Made by a program: the position numbers and the translations under genes. 16,602 nt of DNA, taken from contig CAMBYR010000014.1 of the NCBI GenBank assembly GCA_945872375.1, positions 1-16,602 on the forward strand. Direction: 5' to 3'. Positions 14,980 through 16,602 of the stretch are shown one piece after another (within the stretch, counting starts at the first letter, position 1; each line of letters starts with the position of its first letter). The DNA is from an uncultured Blautia sp. (GTDB lineage: Bacteria; Bacillota; Clostridia; Lachnospirales; Lachnospiraceae). The notes beneath the pieces are model-generated. The model was not told where the DNA came from, ran no database searches, and saw only the letters and a program-made list of their open reading frames with translations.

Positions 14980-16103
14980 ATGAACAGGAAAAAGAAAAAA
15001 GCTGCACAGAGCCTGCTGCTGTCCGCAGTGCTGGTGGGAATCAACATCATGGACAGTTCCCTCATTTTGGCAGAGGATAATACCCTTTCGTGGGATGGTA
15101 TCACAGAATTGTCTGCATCCGATATTTATTTCAGGGCGGAAACATCTCTGGCAGAGCTGGAAGTGGAAGAAGTATATGTGGAAGAAGGGGAGATTCTGCA
15201 GCAGGGAGCAGAGGTAATAAAAATAACGGAAAAAAGCTACCAGGAAGCGCTGGATTATTATGAAGCGGCCATTCTCAGAGCAGAAGCTGCACTTACGGAT
15301 GCGGAACTGGAGCATGAAAAAAGTACTCTCGAAACAGAGCATGAGCTGGAACTTGCCAGAGCAAAATCGGAACAGGCAGACTCTGTAAGAAGTAGATCCC
15401 TGAAAGAGCTGCAGGATACCATAGAAGAGCATGAAGAAATCAGTGAAAAAATCGATACGGTAACAACAGAGCTCGAAGAAGGAATATCGGATGGAAGCTA
15501 TGATTCCCAGAACTCTGGCGGAAGCACGGGGGGCAGTTCCCAGAGTGCGGGAAGCGGTTCCGGCGGAAATTCAGGGGAAAGTTCCGGGAACTCCGGAAAT
15601 GAATCCGGCAGCATGGAAAAAACGATGGATGAAGCCTCATCCGGAGATGAATTTCAGGCAGAAGAAAAGGAGGATGATTTTTCGGACGGAAGCAGCGATG
15701 AGGGAGAGCAGCAGGAAACGATAGATTCTTTTCCTGAAAAGGATTTGCAGGAAAATGTAGAAAATACAGAAGAAGAGATCTGGCAGGAGCCGGAAACAGG
15801 CAGACAGAAACTTGCAGATTTAAAAGAAAAAAGAGATACATTCAGGCTCGGATCGCAGCTTTGGAAGCTGAAAATACGGCGTTGAAATCGGAACTGAATA
15901 CGGCGAATGCGGAGCTGCAAAAGGAAAAAGAAGAGAAGATCACAAGCGAAAGCATGATCCAAAGTATGTATGCGCTGGAAAAAGAACGAAAAGAGCTGTA
16001 TACACAGTTAAATGAAACTCTTCAGGCCATTGAGGAAGAAGAAAGAATACTGGAAGAGTGGGAAGAACGGCTTCGGAAGCCTGAAACGGAAAAGCACTTT
16101 TAA
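14980..16103 (+). pseudogene. Frameshifted secreted coiled-coil protein resembling the N-terminal half of a membrane-fusion (HlyD/RND adaptor) protein
   Basis: The first reading frame gives 301 aa ending at 15885. A second, one base back, continues the same coiled-coil character to the TAA at 16101-16103; joined they would give about 374 aa. The start has AGGAGGA 5 nt upstream. Order: Lys-rich N-terminus and hydrophobic helix (1-31; signal peptide or membrane anchor); half of a biotinyl-lipoyl-like motif (VYVEEGEILQQGAEVIKI, 65-82); coiled coil (about 88-165); Ser/Gly/Asn-rich linker (169-212); acidic stretch (213-275); second coiled coil, crossing the frame break (IAALEAENTALKSELNTANA in the second frame). 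Adaptors of this type link ABC or RND exporters to the envelope. The returning lipoyl half and beta-barrel are absent. The break is best placed at the A6 run 15827-15832, where one more A restores the frame. It may be real decay, phase variation or a sequence error. Family call is moderate. Confidence 0.6.
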
Positions 16104-16104
16104 C

Positions 16105-16128
16105 AGTGACAAGAGTTCACTTTTTTTT
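16105..16128 (+). terminator. Weak terminator after the adaptor-like gene
   Basis: AGTGA (16105-16109) pairs with TCACT (16117-16121), possibly extended by a C-G pair with a bulged T, and a run of eight T residues ends at 16128. The stem is short. It begins 2 nt after the stop codon in the second frame, which suggests that this stop is the natural end of the gene. Confidence 0.5.
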
Positions 16129-16243
16129 CACATTTCTCCTGAGAAAATTTAAGGCTGAATTTAGTTTCGGGATTTATGATAATGGAAAATCAATGACAGG
16201 GAGTCTGAAGTGTATGATTTCCATTATTAACGGAATTGAACAG

Positions 16244-16560
16244 ATGAGTATGAAAGATATCGTGCAGAAGTATTCTTTTCCGGAAGGAATTCTTGTGCAG
16301 GAGCCGGAGGAGTTTTTAAAGTTCCGCTCAGCCGATTTGATTTTGATATTCTGGTGATGTTTCTGGAACATATGGGAGAGATTCTTTCCCGGGAAAAAAT
16401 AAACAGTTTTCTTCCGGCAAGGAAAAGAAGCGGAGTCAGAAATATTGACACACATATCAAATCCATTCGGAAAGCACTGGGAGAACAGGAACTGATACAA
16501 TGTGTCCGCTCGGTGGGATATGGAATTTTACCGGAAACCATGTATCGTATTTTATTATAA
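16244..16560 (+). pseudogene. Broken OmpR/PhoB-type winged-helix regulator
   Basis: From about 16321, one frame reads VPLSRFDFDILVMFLEHMGE, then ILSREKINSFLP, IDTHIKSIRKALG and IQCVRSVGYGIL. These are the successive helices and recognition wing of a response-regulator DNA-binding domain (the HIKxIRKxL and VRxVGY motifs), and it ends at the TAA at 16558-16560. The preceding part, with ATGs at 16244 and 16250 and FPEGILVQEPEEF, is in the next frame, which stops at 16357. The two parts fit together as one protein with a frame break near 16310-16325. Only about 20-30 residues precede the winged helix, so the receiver domain (about 120 aa) is missing. No ribosome binding site is clear. It is probably a relic of a two-component system that once accompanied the adaptor-like gene; this link is inference. 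Confidence 0.6.
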
Positions 16561-16602
16561 AAGTCCCGGACAGCAGCCATGTGCCGAAGCATGCTTGCAT
16601 GC
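16561..16602. repeat. Palindrome-rich window end
   Basis: The last bases contain the palindrome AAGCATGCTT (16587-16596) and GCATGC twice (16589-16594, 16597-16602). This may be part of a terminator or repeat cut off by the window edge; the rest is not visible. Confidence 0.25.

Noticed and set aside
15827..15833. Programmed -1 frameshift at AAAAAAG
   Set aside because: The heptamer is in the wrong codon phase for canonical tandem slippage, and no clear downstream stimulatory structure was found. An indel in the A-run is simpler.

Overview
The window looks like chromosomal DNA of an anaerobic, moderate-GC member of the Firmicutes, most likely Lachnospiraceae (Blautia/Dorea/Ruminococcus-like). 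The basis is strong AGGAGG-type ribosome binding sites, a giant fused 2-hydroxyacyl-CoA dehydratase activase, an oxygen-sensitive type of dihydroxyacid dehydratase, a short ACT-domain SerA, and an AGCS amino-acid symporter. The genus is inferred from gene style only; no 16S or other marker is present.

Layout. (1) 62-4297, minus: a 1411-aa fused activase with two ASKHA ATPase modules followed by DUF2229/dehydratase-like regions. It is read from a strong promoter in a 290-bp divergent intergenic region that also holds a perfect 15-bp palindrome. (2) 4588-6145, plus: tgt (queuosine tRNA modification) and yajC (Sec translocon accessory), closed by a terminator at 6164-6206. (3) 6250-13309, plus: a compact amino-acid biosynthesis operon leuB-ilvD-ilvB-serC-serA plus a 70-aa very basic unknown protein, closed by a strong terminator. 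Spacing is 23 nt, 12 nt, a 4-nt overlap, a 1-nt overlap and 10 nt. (4) 13348-14787: a bidirectional terminator, then a convergent AGCS-family sodium/amino-acid symporter gene on the minus strand. (5) 14788-16602: a decayed accessory segment. It holds a secreted or membrane-anchored coiled-coil protein resembling half of a membrane-fusion (HlyD/RND adaptor) protein, interrupted by a frameshift at an A6 run. Behind it is a broken OmpR-type winged-helix regulator whose receiver domain is missing.

How they work together. The operon supplies three branched-chain steps (acetolactate synthase catalytic subunit, dihydroxyacid dehydratase, isopropylmalate dehydrogenase) and the first two serine steps (3-phosphoglycerate dehydrogenase, phosphoserine aminotransferase). 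It lacks ilvC, ilvN/ilvH, leuA, leuC, leuD and serB, which must lie elsewhere. No T-box or leader-peptide attenuator is visible before leuB: the predicted transcript start is only about 30 nt from the start codon.

No tRNA, rRNA, CRISPR array, insertion sequence or phage gene was seen. The best candidates for something under-described are the fused activase with two internal cysteine pairs and its palindrome-bearing promoter, the 70-aa basic protein coupled to serA, the SerA variant lacking the usual catalytic Glu-Pro segment, and the frameshifted half-adaptor.

Positions 1-61 are too short to assign to any gene.
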